DNA of 64,000 nt, taken from JAEUJM01 sp964635055. Its GTDB lineage: Bacteria; Actinomycetota; Acidimicrobiia; Acidimicrobiales; DATDAH01. Location: NCBI GenBank assembly GCA_964635055.1, contig CAZWMT010000002.1:124001-188000 (forward strand), read 5' to 3'. The position numbers and the translations under genes are program-made. The notes below the pieces were generated by a model, which saw only the letters and a list, made by a program, of their open reading frames with translations, had not been told where the DNA came from and searched no databases. The number at the start of each line of letters is the position of its first letter. The first letter of the stretch is position 1. This document shows positions 40,673 through 48,206 of this stretch, piece after piece.

Positions 40673-41415
40673 GCGGTGGATGCTCCTGTCAGTTGGTCGC
40701 CGGCCGGCGTGGCGTCGGCGGCGGTGCGTCTCGTTCCCGCGACCACGCCGCGCAGGGCGCCGAGGGCGAGGTCGTCGTCGACGGTGGAGGGGTCGACGCG
40801 GCGCATCATCTCGAGCCCGAGCAGCACGCCGATCACCGCCGGGCCCAGTCCCCTCTCTGAGGGGTCGCTCGGGCCTGCTCTGCGCTCTGGGGGGTCGCTC
40901 GGGCCCGCTCCCCGCTCTGAGGGGTCGCTCGGGCCGGCTCCCCGCTCTGAGGGGCCGCTCGGGCCCGGCCCGGTCGAGTCGTCGCCGGACTGGCCGGCCA
41001 GCTCGACGATGCCCCGCCAGGCGCCCCGGTAGCGGCGCACGAGGTGCTCGCGGGCCACCGGGTTGCGGGCGGCGTGGGTCCACAGCTCGAGCTCGAGGGT
41101 GATCCAGCGGTCGCCGCCCACCACCGGCGCGGACACGTTGCGCCACAGCACGCCGAGGCGCTCGTCGAGGGTGCCGGCGGTGGCCAACTCGGCCCCGATC
41201 ACCGCGCCAAGCTCCTCCACCCACGTGTCGAGCAGGGCGAACAGCACGCCGTCCTTGCCGCCGAAGTGGTCGTACACCGCCCCCGACGTGCGGTCGGCCC
41301 GCTCGGCGATGGCGTCGATCGACGTGCCGTCCACGCCGCGCTCGGCGAACAGCTCTGCTGCGGCGAGCAGCAGCCGGCGGCGGGTGTCGGCCCGCCGCTC
41401 CCCCTGAGTGGCCAC
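40669..41415 (-). CDS. TetR-family regulator of the P450 operon
   Basis: A 248-residue repressor with the helix-turn-helix LLLAAAELFAERGVDGTSID and TSGAVYDHFGGKDGVL. A low-complexity insert of about 40 residues (GPSDPSERGA repeats) interrupts the ligand domain and is encoded by four 30-bp DNA repeats. GTG 41415 is leaderless: TATGCT lies 6 nt upstream, inside the palindrome CATAGGACGTCCTATG, which is the probable autoregulatory operator. First gene of the TetR-P450-nitronate monooxygenase operon. Confidence 0.85.
   Translation of the reverse strand: MATQGERRADTRRRLLLAAAELFAERGVDGTSIDAIAERADRTSGAVYDHFGGKDGVLFALLDTWVEELGAVIGAELATAGTLDERLGVLWRNVSAPVVGGDRWITLELELWTHAARNPVAREHLVRRYRGAWRGIVELAGQSGDDSTGPGPSGPSERGAGPSDPSERGAGPSDPPERRAGPSDPSERGLGPAVIGVLLGLEMMRRVDPSTVDDDLALGALRGVVAGTRRTAADATPAGDQLTGASTA
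40855..40974 (-). repeat. 30-bp minisatellite, four copies, inside the TetR gene
   Basis: Copies at 40855-40884, 40885-40914, 40915-40944 and 40945-40974 differ at a few positions. They encode the decapeptide GPSDPSERGA with variants. The 30-bp period keeps frame. Confidence 0.85.
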
Positions 41416-41421
41416 GGCGAA

Positions 41422-41439
41422 AGCATAGGACGTCCTATG
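41422..41439 (-). promoter_or_regulatory. Palindromic operator over a leaderless -10 box
   Basis: CATAGGACGTCCTATG (41424-41439) is a perfect 16-bp palindrome. It overlaps the minus-strand -10 box TATGCT (41422-41427), which ends 6 nt before GTG 41415. Position and symmetry are those of a TetR operator. Confidence 0.65.
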
Positions 41440-41599
41440 TATCTCGGCGAACCGATGAGAAGTAGCGGCAGGTGGGTGGACGACGCCCCCGGCAGACGCG
41501 CACGCCGAGCCGACCGCTCGCCGCCGGAGAGCATCCCCGCCTCCTGCCGGGGTAGGGACGGTCCAGAGGAGCGCGCCTGCGGCACCGACGGCTGAGCTT

Positions 41600-41687
41600 T
41601 GGCGGAGGGAGCGGGATTCGAACCCGCGGGACCTTGCGGCCCACTGGTTTTCAAGACCAGCGCATTCGTCCGCTCTGCCATCCCTCC
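41600..41687 (-). tRNA. tRNA-Ser (anticodon UGA)
   Basis: An 88-nt gene with a 7-bp acceptor stem (GGAGGGA with TCCCTCC), encoded CCA at 41602-41600, anticodon stem CTGGT/ACCAG around CTTGAAA (anticodon TGA), a long variable arm of the serine type, and the T-arm GGGTTCGAATCCC. The anticodon is TGA, not the TCA of selenocysteine tRNA. Confidence 0.95.
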
Positions 41688-41729
41688 GGCGACGAGGCTA
41701 GCGGCGTCGGTCTGGTTGCCCGGCGGCGT

Positions 41730-42353
41730 TCAGGTGAACGCCGCGAACAGGATCGTCATGGCCCCGACGCCGATGCCGGCGAGCGTGAGCATCCGGTGGA
41801 AGGTCTTGTCGCTCTCGGCGGCGATCTGGTGGGCGACGTCCACCCGCAGCTCGTTGATCTGGCGGCCCACGTCCAGGCGCAGCTCGACGACCTCGGACCG
41901 CAGGTCATCGAGCTTGCTGTTGAACTCGGCCCGGAGTGCGTCGAGCTTGCGGTCGAACTCGGCGTTCTGCGCTTCGAAGCGCCTGTCGATGCCGGCGTTC
42001 TGTTCGGTGAAGCGCTGGTCGATGTCGGCTCGGATGGCGATCAGTCGGGCGTCGATGCCGGCGTTCTGTTCGGTGAAGCGCTGGTCGATGTCGGCTCGGA
42101 TCACGATCAGCTGGGCGTCGATGCCGGCGTTCTGCTCCGCGAGGCGCCGGTCGAGGTGCTCCCGGGTGACCGACTCCTCCACGTCGCGGGCCGGGAAGTG
42201 CGACAGCACGGCTTCGGTCACCTCCTCTCCCAGCAACGGGACGAACGCGTTGCAGACGGTGTTGCGGTGCTTCTCCTGCAGCGCCTTGGGCGGTGCTCCT
42301 GACGGTGGTGCCGGACGGGTGCGGGGAAGCGGCCTCAGGCTACCCAGGCTCAC
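41730..42353 (-). CDS. Repetitive coiled-coil protein with C-terminal membrane anchor
   Basis: A 207-residue protein. The centre is a long amphipathic helix with 22-residue repeats (EQNAGIDARLIAIRADIDQRF) followed by RAEFNSKLDDLRSEVVELRLDVGRQINELRVDV, which should form a coiled coil. One C-terminal helix (LTLAGIGVGAMTILFAAF) anchors it. The start is uncertain: GTG 42353 is the first plausible codon, but the Pro-rich N-terminus before LQEKHRNTVCNAF looks less conserved, and a later non-canonical start cannot be excluded. It resembles DUF1640-like or phage-type coiled-coil proteins. Function unknown. Confidence 0.6.
   Translation of the reverse strand: MSLGSLRPLPRTRPAPPSGAPPKALQEKHRNTVCNAFVPLLGEEVTEAVLSHFPARDVEESVTREHLDRRLAEQNAGIDAQLIVIRADIDQRFTEQNAGIDARLIAIRADIDQRFTEQNAGIDRRFEAQNAEFDRKLDALRAEFNSKLDDLRSEVVELRLDVGRQINELRVDVAHQIAAESDKTFHRMLTLAGIGVGAMTILFAAFT
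41985..42155 (-). repeat. 66-bp tandem repeat in the coiled-coil gene
   Basis: Units at 41985-42050 and 42051-42116 are nearly identical, and a partial third begins at 42117. They encode the 22-residue coiled-coil repeat, so copy number sets rod length. Confidence 0.8.
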
Positions 42354-42501
42354 CGCCGGTGGACAGGCCCTTCGTCCGGAGCGGACGGTCCCTCGTCCGG
42401 ATGGGGATGCGCAGGACCGTGGGCCGCCGCCAGGGGCCGCCGGGATGCGGCTGGCGGCGACGGCGATGCCGAGGGCACCACCGCCTGGGAGACTGCCGGG
42501 C

Positions 42502-42996
42502 ATGAAGCGAGGTGTGGTGGGCTTCGGTGGGGTGATGGCCCTGGCCGGCGCCTTCACCGCGGTGGTGGGCGCCGGCCCGCCAACGGGGGCCGAGACGTTC
42601 TTCGCGGTGAGCGAGCGGGCCAGCGTGACGTCCGGGGGCATCGAGGGCGACCACCTGTCCACCGCCCCGTTCGTGTCCGCCGACGGCGACTCGATCGTCT
42701 TCCTGTCGGATGCCACCAACCTGGTGGGCGGGGATGCCAACGCGACGCGCGACGCGTTCGTGCGCCGGCGGTCGACGGGAGCGACCACGCGGGTGTCGGT
42801 GGGTGACGACGAGCAGGAGGGCAACGGCGAGGTCGAGGACGCGGCGATCTCCGCAGACGGGCGATACGTCGCGTTCGCCTCGCGGGCCACCGACCTGGTG
42901 GCCGACGACACGAACAAAGCGGTCGATGTGTTCGTGCGGGACACCCAGCTCGGCACCACCAACCGGGTCAGCTTGACCGACGGCGACGCCAGGTGA
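42502..42996 (+). CDS. PD40 propeller surface protein, N-terminal part (frameshifted)
   Basis: 164 residues from ATG 42502 with a signal peptide (MKRGVVGFGGVMALAGAFTA) and the first TolB/PD40-type blades (APFVSADGDSIVFLSDATNL, AAISADGRYVAFASRATDL). It stops at TGA 42994-42996 in the middle of a blade. The next frame continues the blade exactly from GTG 42993. Reading one extra C in the run before AGGTGAG would give DGDAQVSGYSGGPSIS, the normal blade junction. The pair is therefore most likely one gene with a one-base deletion, a sequencing error, or a -1 recoding site. Confidence 0.75.
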   Translation: MKRGVVGFGGVMALAGAFTAVVGAGPPTGAETFFAVSERASVTSGGIEGDHLSTAPFVSADGDSIVFLSDATNLVGGDANATRDAFVRRRSTGATTRVSVGDDEQEGNGEVEDAAISADGRYVAFASRATDLVADDTNKAVDVFVRDTQLGTTNRVSLTDGDAR

Positions 42997-44582
42997 GTGG
43001 GTACAGCGGCGGGCCCTCGATCTCCGGCGCCGGGCGGTACGTGGCCTTCTCCACGGACGCGCCACTCGTGCCCGCCGACACCAACGCCCACACCGACGTG
43101 TACGTCCGCGACACGGTGGCTGCGTCGACGACCCTGGCCAGTGTGTCGAGCGGCGGCACGCTCGGCGACGGTTCGTCGTTCCTGGCGGTGATCTCCGCGG
43201 ACGGTGGACGGGTCGCCTTCATGTCCGACGCCACCACGCTCGTGGCCGACGACACGAACCACATGACCGATGTGTTCGTGCGTGACCTGACCGCGGGCGG
43301 CACCAGCCTGGTCAGCGTGGCCGACTCGGGGGATCAGGGCGATCTTCGCTCCGAGCTCCCGGCCATCTCCGCCGACGGCGCCGTCGTGGCGTTCCGCTCA
43401 GCCTCCACCACCCTCGTCCCGGACGACACCAACCGGGTGCCCTCGGGTGGCTCGGACAGCGGCATGGACGTGTTCGTCCGTGATCTGGCCACGGGCCACA
43501 CCGAGCGGGTGAGCGTGTCGTCCGGCGGCGGTGAGGCCCACGGGTTCTCCGCGGGGCCCTCGCTGTCGAGCGATGGTCGGTACGTCGCCTTCGACTCGAG
43601 CGCCGCCGACCTCGTCGCCGACGACGCCAACGGTGAGGTGCAGGACGTGTTCCGCCACGACCGCCAGACGGGTGAGACCGTCCTCGCCAGCCGCTCGTCG
43701 AACGGTGCGCAGGGGGCGCACGGCTCCACCGAGGGAGCGTTGTCCGCCGACGGCACGACGATGGCGTTCTTCTCCTACGCGACGAACCTCGTGCCCGGCG
43801 ACTCGAACGAGGCAGGCGACGTGTTCGTCGCCTGGGCCACGACCGCGTCGCTCACCCTCACGAAGGCGGCCGACGAGTCGGCCGTCGCGGTGGGCGACGA
43901 CATCCACTACCGGCTGACGGTCGAGAACACCGGCGACGTCGCGCTCACCGGCGTGACCGTCACCGATCCGGCGGCGCCCGGCTGCGACACGGCCGTCGGC
44001 ACGCTGGCCGTCGCCGAGGAGCAGACGCTTGACTGCGTGCACACCGCCGTCGAGGCCGATGCGGGCACGTTCTCGAACACCGCGATCGCCGACGCCGACC
44101 AGACCGCGGCGGTGGCGTCGAACCAGGTTGATGTGGCGGTGACCACGCCGCCGCGACCCGATCTGGTGATCCGCCGCAAGGGTGGTCCCCGCGTCGGTGC
44201 CGGGATCGTCGATGCCGACGCCGCCGGCCAGACCGTCACCGTCGGCCGGGCCCGCGGCGGCCGGGGCATCTTCTACGTCCAGGTCGTCAACGCCGGGCTC
44301 GAGCCGGGCACCTTCCGCGTGGTGCGGGTGGGTGCCGCCGATCCCCACGTGTCGATGCGGGTGTTCCAGGGCCGCTCCAGCGTCGAGGTCACCGACCGGA
44401 TCCTGCGGCGCACCTACCGGACGCGATCGCTGGCGCCGGGCGAGGCCATGACACTGCGGATCGAGCTGTCGGTCGGCGCCGGCGCGCCCCACGGCGGCAC
44501 CGCCGTGACGCTGCTGCGGGCCCGCTCGGACGGCCCGACCGTGCGCCGCGACACCGTCGGCGCGGCCGTGCACGTCCGCTGA
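42993..44582 (+). CDS. PD40 propeller and DUF11 surface protein, C-terminal part (frameshifted)
   Basis: 529 residues. Four or more PD40/TolB-like blades (GPSISGAGRYVAFSTDA, AVISADGGRVAFMSDA, AISADGAVVAFRSA, SLSSDGRYVAFDSS) complete the propeller begun in the previous frame. A DUF11/DUF7507 Ig-like domain follows (SLTLTKAADES, VENTGDVALTGVTVTDP, about residues 285-385), then a beta-rich C-terminal domain. No anchor motif is seen. The DUF11 domain links it to the LPXTG adhesin at 14 kb. The GTG overlaps the upstream stop, so even as two chains it could be made by coupled translation, but it would lack a signal peptide. Confidence 0.75.
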   Translation: MSGYSGGPSISGAGRYVAFSTDAPLVPADTNAHTDVYVRDTVAASTTLASVSSGGTLGDGSSFLAVISADGGRVAFMSDATTLVADDTNHMTDVFVRDLTAGGTSLVSVADSGDQGDLRSELPAISADGAVVAFRSASTTLVPDDTNRVPSGGSDSGMDVFVRDLATGHTERVSVSSGGGEAHGFSAGPSLSSDGRYVAFDSSAADLVADDANGEVQDVFRHDRQTGETVLASRSSNGAQGAHGSTEGALSADGTTMAFFSYATNLVPGDSNEAGDVFVAWATTASLTLTKAADESAVAVGDDIHYRLTVENTGDVALTGVTVTDPAAPGCDTAVGTLAVAEEQTLDCVHTAVEADAGTFSNTAIADADQTAAVASNQVDVAVTTPPRPDLVIRRKGGPRVGAGIVDADAAGQTVTVGRARGGRGIFYVQVVNAGLEPGTFRVVRVGAADPHVSMRVFQGRSSVEVTDRILRRTYRTRSLAPGEAMTLRIELSVGAGAPHGGTAVTLLRARSDGPTVRRDTVGAAVHVR

Positions 44583-44685
44583 GCGGTGCGGGGGCGCGGG
44601 TCCTCCGCGGTCGCGGGTTCGATCCGGGTCGGGGCGCGAGACCCGACACTCGAGACGCCGGCTCCGGCGACCGAGTGGCCCCTGC

Positions 44686-44796
44686 GTTCTGGTGGCTGGA
44701 TCGTGTCGTGACGGTGGCGTTCGAGCCACCGGAAGGGTGGGTTGCTCGTTCTGGTGGCTGGATCGTGTCGTGACGGTGGCGTTGGAGCCACCGGAA
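44686..44796. repeat. Two copies of a 49-bp stem-loop element
   Basis: Copies at 44686-44734 and 44748-44796 differ at one position. In each, TTCTGGTGGCT pairs with AGCCACCGGAA (11 bp, one G-T pair) around 25 nt. They lie between convergent genes and may terminate transcription from both sides. No transposase accompanies them. Confidence 0.75.
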
Positions 44797-44848
44797 CGGG
44801 CGGGACGGTGACCGCCTCGCGCTCGCTGGAGCGCGGCGTGCGCCGTGC

Positions 44849-47206
44849 TCACGCCGGCGGGGCGACCTCGACCCGCACGACGGGCGTGCGCGGCGACCAG
44901 GGGACGCGTCCCAGGTGGCGGAGGCCGGGCGCCTCGGCGCTGACCGGCCGGCTCGTGATCCAGAGGCACTCGCCCTCGGGCGAGGTGAGGAGCTCGTCGA
45001 ACGCCGCCTCGTGCCGGTCGATCTGGGCCAGCACGGGGTCGAGCGACGCGCTCACCGAGATCGTCCGCAGCGTGGGATCGGAGCCGCCCACCAGGTCGCC
45101 GAACGCCGCCGGCGGGCCCAGGATCAGGAAGCGGGTGATCGAGCCGGACAGGTCGTCGACCTCGCGCTCGGCCACCCGCAGCCCCAACGCCGCCCCGCGT
45201 TCGGCGCCGGCCAGCGCCACCATCGCCTCGCCGGCACCGGCGGCGGCCACGAGGGCCAGCGCCTCTGTGGTGGAGTCGCAGGCCACCGGCTCGAGCTCCC
45301 AGCGGCGGATGAACGCCGAGCACTGCGCCAGTCCCTGCGGGTGGCTGAGCGCCTTCGCGCCGCGGAGGTCGGCGAGGCTCTCGTCGGGGCGGACGTAGGC
45401 GTCGAAGCGTACGGCCACGTCGACCACGCCGCCGGCCACCACGTCGCCCCGGTGGCGGAGCAACGATCGCGCGGCGCGCGACACCAGGCCCGACGCCGAG
45501 CTCGAGATGGGCAGCACCCCCAGGTCGCCGGCGTCGATGCCGGCGAGCACGGCGTCGAAGTCGGGCTGGGGCACCAGCGTGGGTGCATCCATCCCCACGG
45601 TGCGGGCGGCGTGCACGGCCGCGTCCTCCGAGAACGTGCCCGCCGGCCCGAGGTGGTGCAGGCGGGCCGGCGCCGGCGCCGGCAGCGACACCCCGGGGGG
45701 CCACACGTAGGCCCGCTGCACACGGGTGCGCAGCGCCTCCACCATCTCGTCGACGTCGTGGTCGGCCCGGATGCCCACCCGCACCACCACGCTGCGCTGG
45801 CCGGTCCGCACCACCTCGGACACCACCTCGGCGTCGCGTATGCCGGCACCGCTGCCCACCACGTCGAGCACGCCGGCGCCGGCCACCGACTCGGGCACGA
45901 GGAAACGGATGTCGCGGCGGATGTGCGCCAGCCACCCGTCGAGCTCGTCCTCGAGCTCGTCGCCGAGCACCACGTCGATGTGGGCCAGCCCGAACACGGT
46001 GTCCTTGGGCTTGCCGCCCCGCCCCACCCGGGCCGCGTTGCGCCGCCCGGGCCCCTCCAGGAGCGTGGCCGTGCCCCGCGTGCCCACCATCACCTCACGG
46101 AGCGCGACGGAGGTGGGGGTGACGTCGATGATGTGGCCGACCCGGAGCGAGTCGGGGCGGTTGACCGGCCGCACCCCGACGAGCGCGCCGGTGCGCCCCC
46201 GGTGGGCCAGCTCGGCGCGCTTGGCCTGCGCCGCCGACACCGCGGCGGCCGCCGTCGCCTGGATCGCCTCGAACAGGGCGCCGCTGAACCGGTCGCGGGT
46301 GGCCCGCACCAGCCGGGACACCTCCTCGGTGGAGCCGGAGCCGACGGCCGCGGCGGTGCGCTCGGCGGCGGCCCGCAGCTCCTCGGCCACCCGGCCCCCG
46401 TCGAGCGCGGTCTGGATCTCGGCGGTGGCCTCCTCCCTGCTCTCGGCCACCACCCGCGACGCGAGGCCGAACAGCGCCTCGAACAGCGGGGTGCGGACCT
46501 CCCAGACCTCCTCGAGGTCGAGGCCCGAGCTGGCCACGGCGTCGATCAGGTTCAACAGGGTCTGGTGCGCCATCGTCTGCACGTACGACATGTCGCGGTC
46601 GTGGGCCTCGGCCGACACGAGCTTGGCGATGCCGCCGGCACGGTGGATGTCGGCGCTCAGCCACAGGTGGTCGTCGCCGGCACGGCCCTCGTCGGGCACG
46701 ACCAGGATGGTCTGGCCGTCGAGGCCCCGGGCGGAGCTGTCGAACAGGGGGTGGGCGCCGAACACCGACCGCCCCGGCCACTGGCGGCGGAGGTCGGCGA
46801 GCGACGGCCCGAGGCTCGCCGACACGTGCAGCAGCGGGGCGCCGGGGGCGACCAGCGGGTCGAGCCACGTGCCCACCTGGGGCAGGGCCGACCGGGGGAC
46901 GGCCAGGCACACGACCAGCCCGGAGGTTGCCAACTCGATGTCGCGACCGGTGCGCAGGTCGCGCAGCCCCGCGGGGTGGCCGTCGGGCACGGCGGCGGTG
47001 GCGACCGGGCACGAGAAGGCCCGCCCCACCTGGGTCAGCGCCTCGGACGACCGGGACGTGTCGACGAGCACCACGTCGGCCCAGGGCCCGGCGGGGAAGA
47101 CGTGCTCCGCGAGCCAGCGGCCCATGCCCGCCGCCGCGCCCACCACCAGCAGCGACGTGGGGCGGTCGTCGGGCTCGGGCCACGACGTGTGCGGCGGCTC
47201 GGTCAT
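44849..47206 (-). CDS. Bifunctional prephenate dehydrogenase - prephenate dehydratase (TyrA-PheA fusion)
   Basis: A 785-residue cytoplasmic protein. The N-terminal third (about 15-310) is a TyrA-like dehydrogenase with a dinucleotide fold (LLVVGAAAGMGRW), FGAHPLF and a helical dimer region, predicted to make 4-hydroxyphenylpyruvate. A middle region (about 330-500) matches nothing I recognise. The C-terminal part (about 505-690) is a PheA-type dehydratase with HHLGPAGTFSEDAA, PISSSASGLV, DSTTEALALV and the catalytic TRF in SITRFLI, predicted to make phenylpyruvate. A weak ACT-like tail ends it. One chain would therefore feed both tyrosine and phenylalanine. No chorismate mutase domain is seen. 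ATG 47206 is divergent from larB. Confidence 0.75.
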   Translation of the reverse strand: MTEPPHTSWPEPDDRPTSLLVVGAAAGMGRWLAEHVFPAGPWADVVLVDTSRSSEALTQVGRAFSCPVATAAVPDGHPAGLRDLRTGRDIELATSGLVVCLAVPRSALPQVGTWLDPLVAPGAPLLHVSASLGPSLADLRRQWPGRSVFGAHPLFDSSARGLDGQTILVVPDEGRAGDDHLWLSADIHRAGGIAKLVSAEAHDRDMSYVQTMAHQTLLNLIDAVASSGLDLEEVWEVRTPLFEALFGLASRVVAESREEATAEIQTALDGGRVAEELRAAAERTAAAVGSGSTEEVSRLVRATRDRFSGALFEAIQATAAAAVSAAQAKRAELAHRGRTGALVGVRPVNRPDSLRVGHIIDVTPTSVALREVMVGTRGTATLLEGPGRRNAARVGRGGKPKDTVFGLAHIDVVLGDELEDELDGWLAHIRRDIRFLVPESVAGAGVLDVVGSGAGIRDAEVVSEVVRTGQRSVVVRVGIRADHDVDEMVEALRTRVQRAYVWPPGVSLPAPAPARLHHLGPAGTFSEDAAVHAARTVGMDAPTLVPQPDFDAVLAGIDAGDLGVLPISSSASGLVSRAARSLLRHRGDVVAGGVVDVAVRFDAYVRPDESLADLRGAKALSHPQGLAQCSAFIRRWELEPVACDSTTEALALVAAAGAGEAMVALAGAERGAALGLRVAEREVDDLSGSITRFLILGPPAAFGDLVGGSDPTLRTISVSASLDPVLAQIDRHEAAFDELLTSPEGECLWITSRPVSAEAPGLRHLGRVPWSPRTPVVRVEVAPPA

Positions 47207-47305
47207 CCGCCGGCCGCGCGCTGGTGCAACGGGCACGTGGGTGTCGACAGCACCGAGATCCGCCACCGTGGCCCCGCGAGCGGTCCTGATGGGGCGGGCG
47301 GGACC

Positions 47306-48145
47306 ATGAGCGGTCAGGATAGTGAGGTGGACGAATCGGCCCTTCGGGCGTTGATCGACGACCTCCGCGGCGGGCGCCTCGAACCCGATGACGCCGTTGC
47401 CCGCCTGCGTCGCCTGCCCTTCGCCGACCTGGGCTTCGCCCGCGTCGACCACCATCGGGCCCTGCGCCAGGGCATGGCCGAGGCGGTCTACGGCCCGGGC
47501 AAGACCCCCGACCAGTGCGTGGCGATCGTGGCCGAGTTGTTGCGGTCCGAGGGCTCGTCGCCGGTGGTCCTGAGCCGGGCCGACGACGCGCAGGTGGACG
47601 CGGTGCTGGCCGCCCATCCGGGCGGACGGCTGTCCGGCGGCCAGCCCGCCACGGTGGTGTGGCAGGCCGCCCCCGAGCGCCCCGGCCGGGTGCTGGTGGT
47701 CACGGCCGGCACCTCCGACCTGCCGGTGGCCGACGAGTGCGCCGCCGTACTGCATGCCCACGGGCTGCGCCCCGAGCGCCTGGCCGACGTGGGCGTGGCC
47801 GGCATCCACCGCCTGCTGGCCGCCGCCGACGAGCTGGCCGCGGCCGACGCGGTGGTGGCGGTGGCCGGCATGGAGGGCGCGCTGGCCAGCGTGATCGGGG
47901 GCCTCACCGCGGCGCCCGTGGTCGCCGTGCCCACCAGCACGGGCTACGGCGCCGGCCTCGAAGGCGTCACCGCCCTGCTGGCCATGCTGGCGTCGTGCGC
48001 GTCGGGCATGACGGTGGTGGGCATCGACAACGGCTTCGGCGCCGCCTACGCCGTCGTGCGCATGCTCGACCTGGCCACCCGACTGGGCGGGGCCGCGCCG
48101 GCGGCGCCCGTCTTGCCCGTCGACCCCGCGAACTCGACGCAATGA
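47306..48145 (+). CDS. larB: Nickel-pincer cofactor biosynthesis protein LarB
   Basis: A 279-residue enzyme of the AIR-carboxylase-like LarB family. It carboxylates and hydrolyses nicotinic acid adenine dinucleotide to pyridinium-3,5-biscarboxylic acid mononucleotide. The N-terminal family block DLGFARVDHHRALRQGMAEA with YGPGKTP and the Rossmann-like core VLVVTAGTSDLPVADE, AVAGMEGALASVIGGL and VPTSTGYGAG are all present. ATG 47306 is the first in-frame start before the conserved part. larC follows after 61 bp, separated by a stem-loop that overlaps the larB stop. Confidence 0.9.
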   Translation: MSGQDSEVDESALRALIDDLRGGRLEPDDAVARLRRLPFADLGFARVDHHRALRQGMAEAVYGPGKTPDQCVAIVAELLRSEGSSPVVLSRADDAQVDAVLAAHPGGRLSGGQPATVVWQAAPERPGRVLVVTAGTSDLPVADECAAVLHAHGLRPERLADVGVAGIHRLLAAADELAAADAVVAVAGMEGALASVIGGLTAAPVVAVPTSTGYGAGLEGVTALLAMLASCASGMTVVGIDNGFGAAYAVVRMLDLATRLGGAAPAAPVLPVDPANSTQ

Positions 48146-48178
48146 CCGTCGGATTCCGACAGGTGGAGCGTCGAGTTC
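48130..48178. repeat. Bipartite stem-loop over the larB stop codon
   Basis: GAACTCGACGC (48130-48140) pairs with GCGTCGAGTTC (48168-48178). Inside, GTCGG-att-CCGAC (48148-48160) forms a second hairpin. The larB TGA (48143-48145) lies within CAATGA, the same loop sequence seen in the elements at 49.6 kb. Confidence 0.7.
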
Positions 48179-48206
48179 AGGCAGTTCGCGCCGTCGGGGG
48201 TGGCGG

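Noticed and set aside
41600..41687. tRNA with TGA anticodon considered as selenocysteine tRNA
   Set aside because: Selenocysteine tRNA has anticodon TCA and a longer acceptor arm. This one has a normal 7-bp acceptor and serine features.
42502..44582. Treating the two frames as two independent genes
   Set aside because: The break falls inside a propeller blade and the second part has no signal peptide, so one interrupted gene is more likely.
44686..44796. Direct repeats considered as insertion-sequence ends
   Set aside because: There is no transposase between or near them, and each copy is itself a hairpin.
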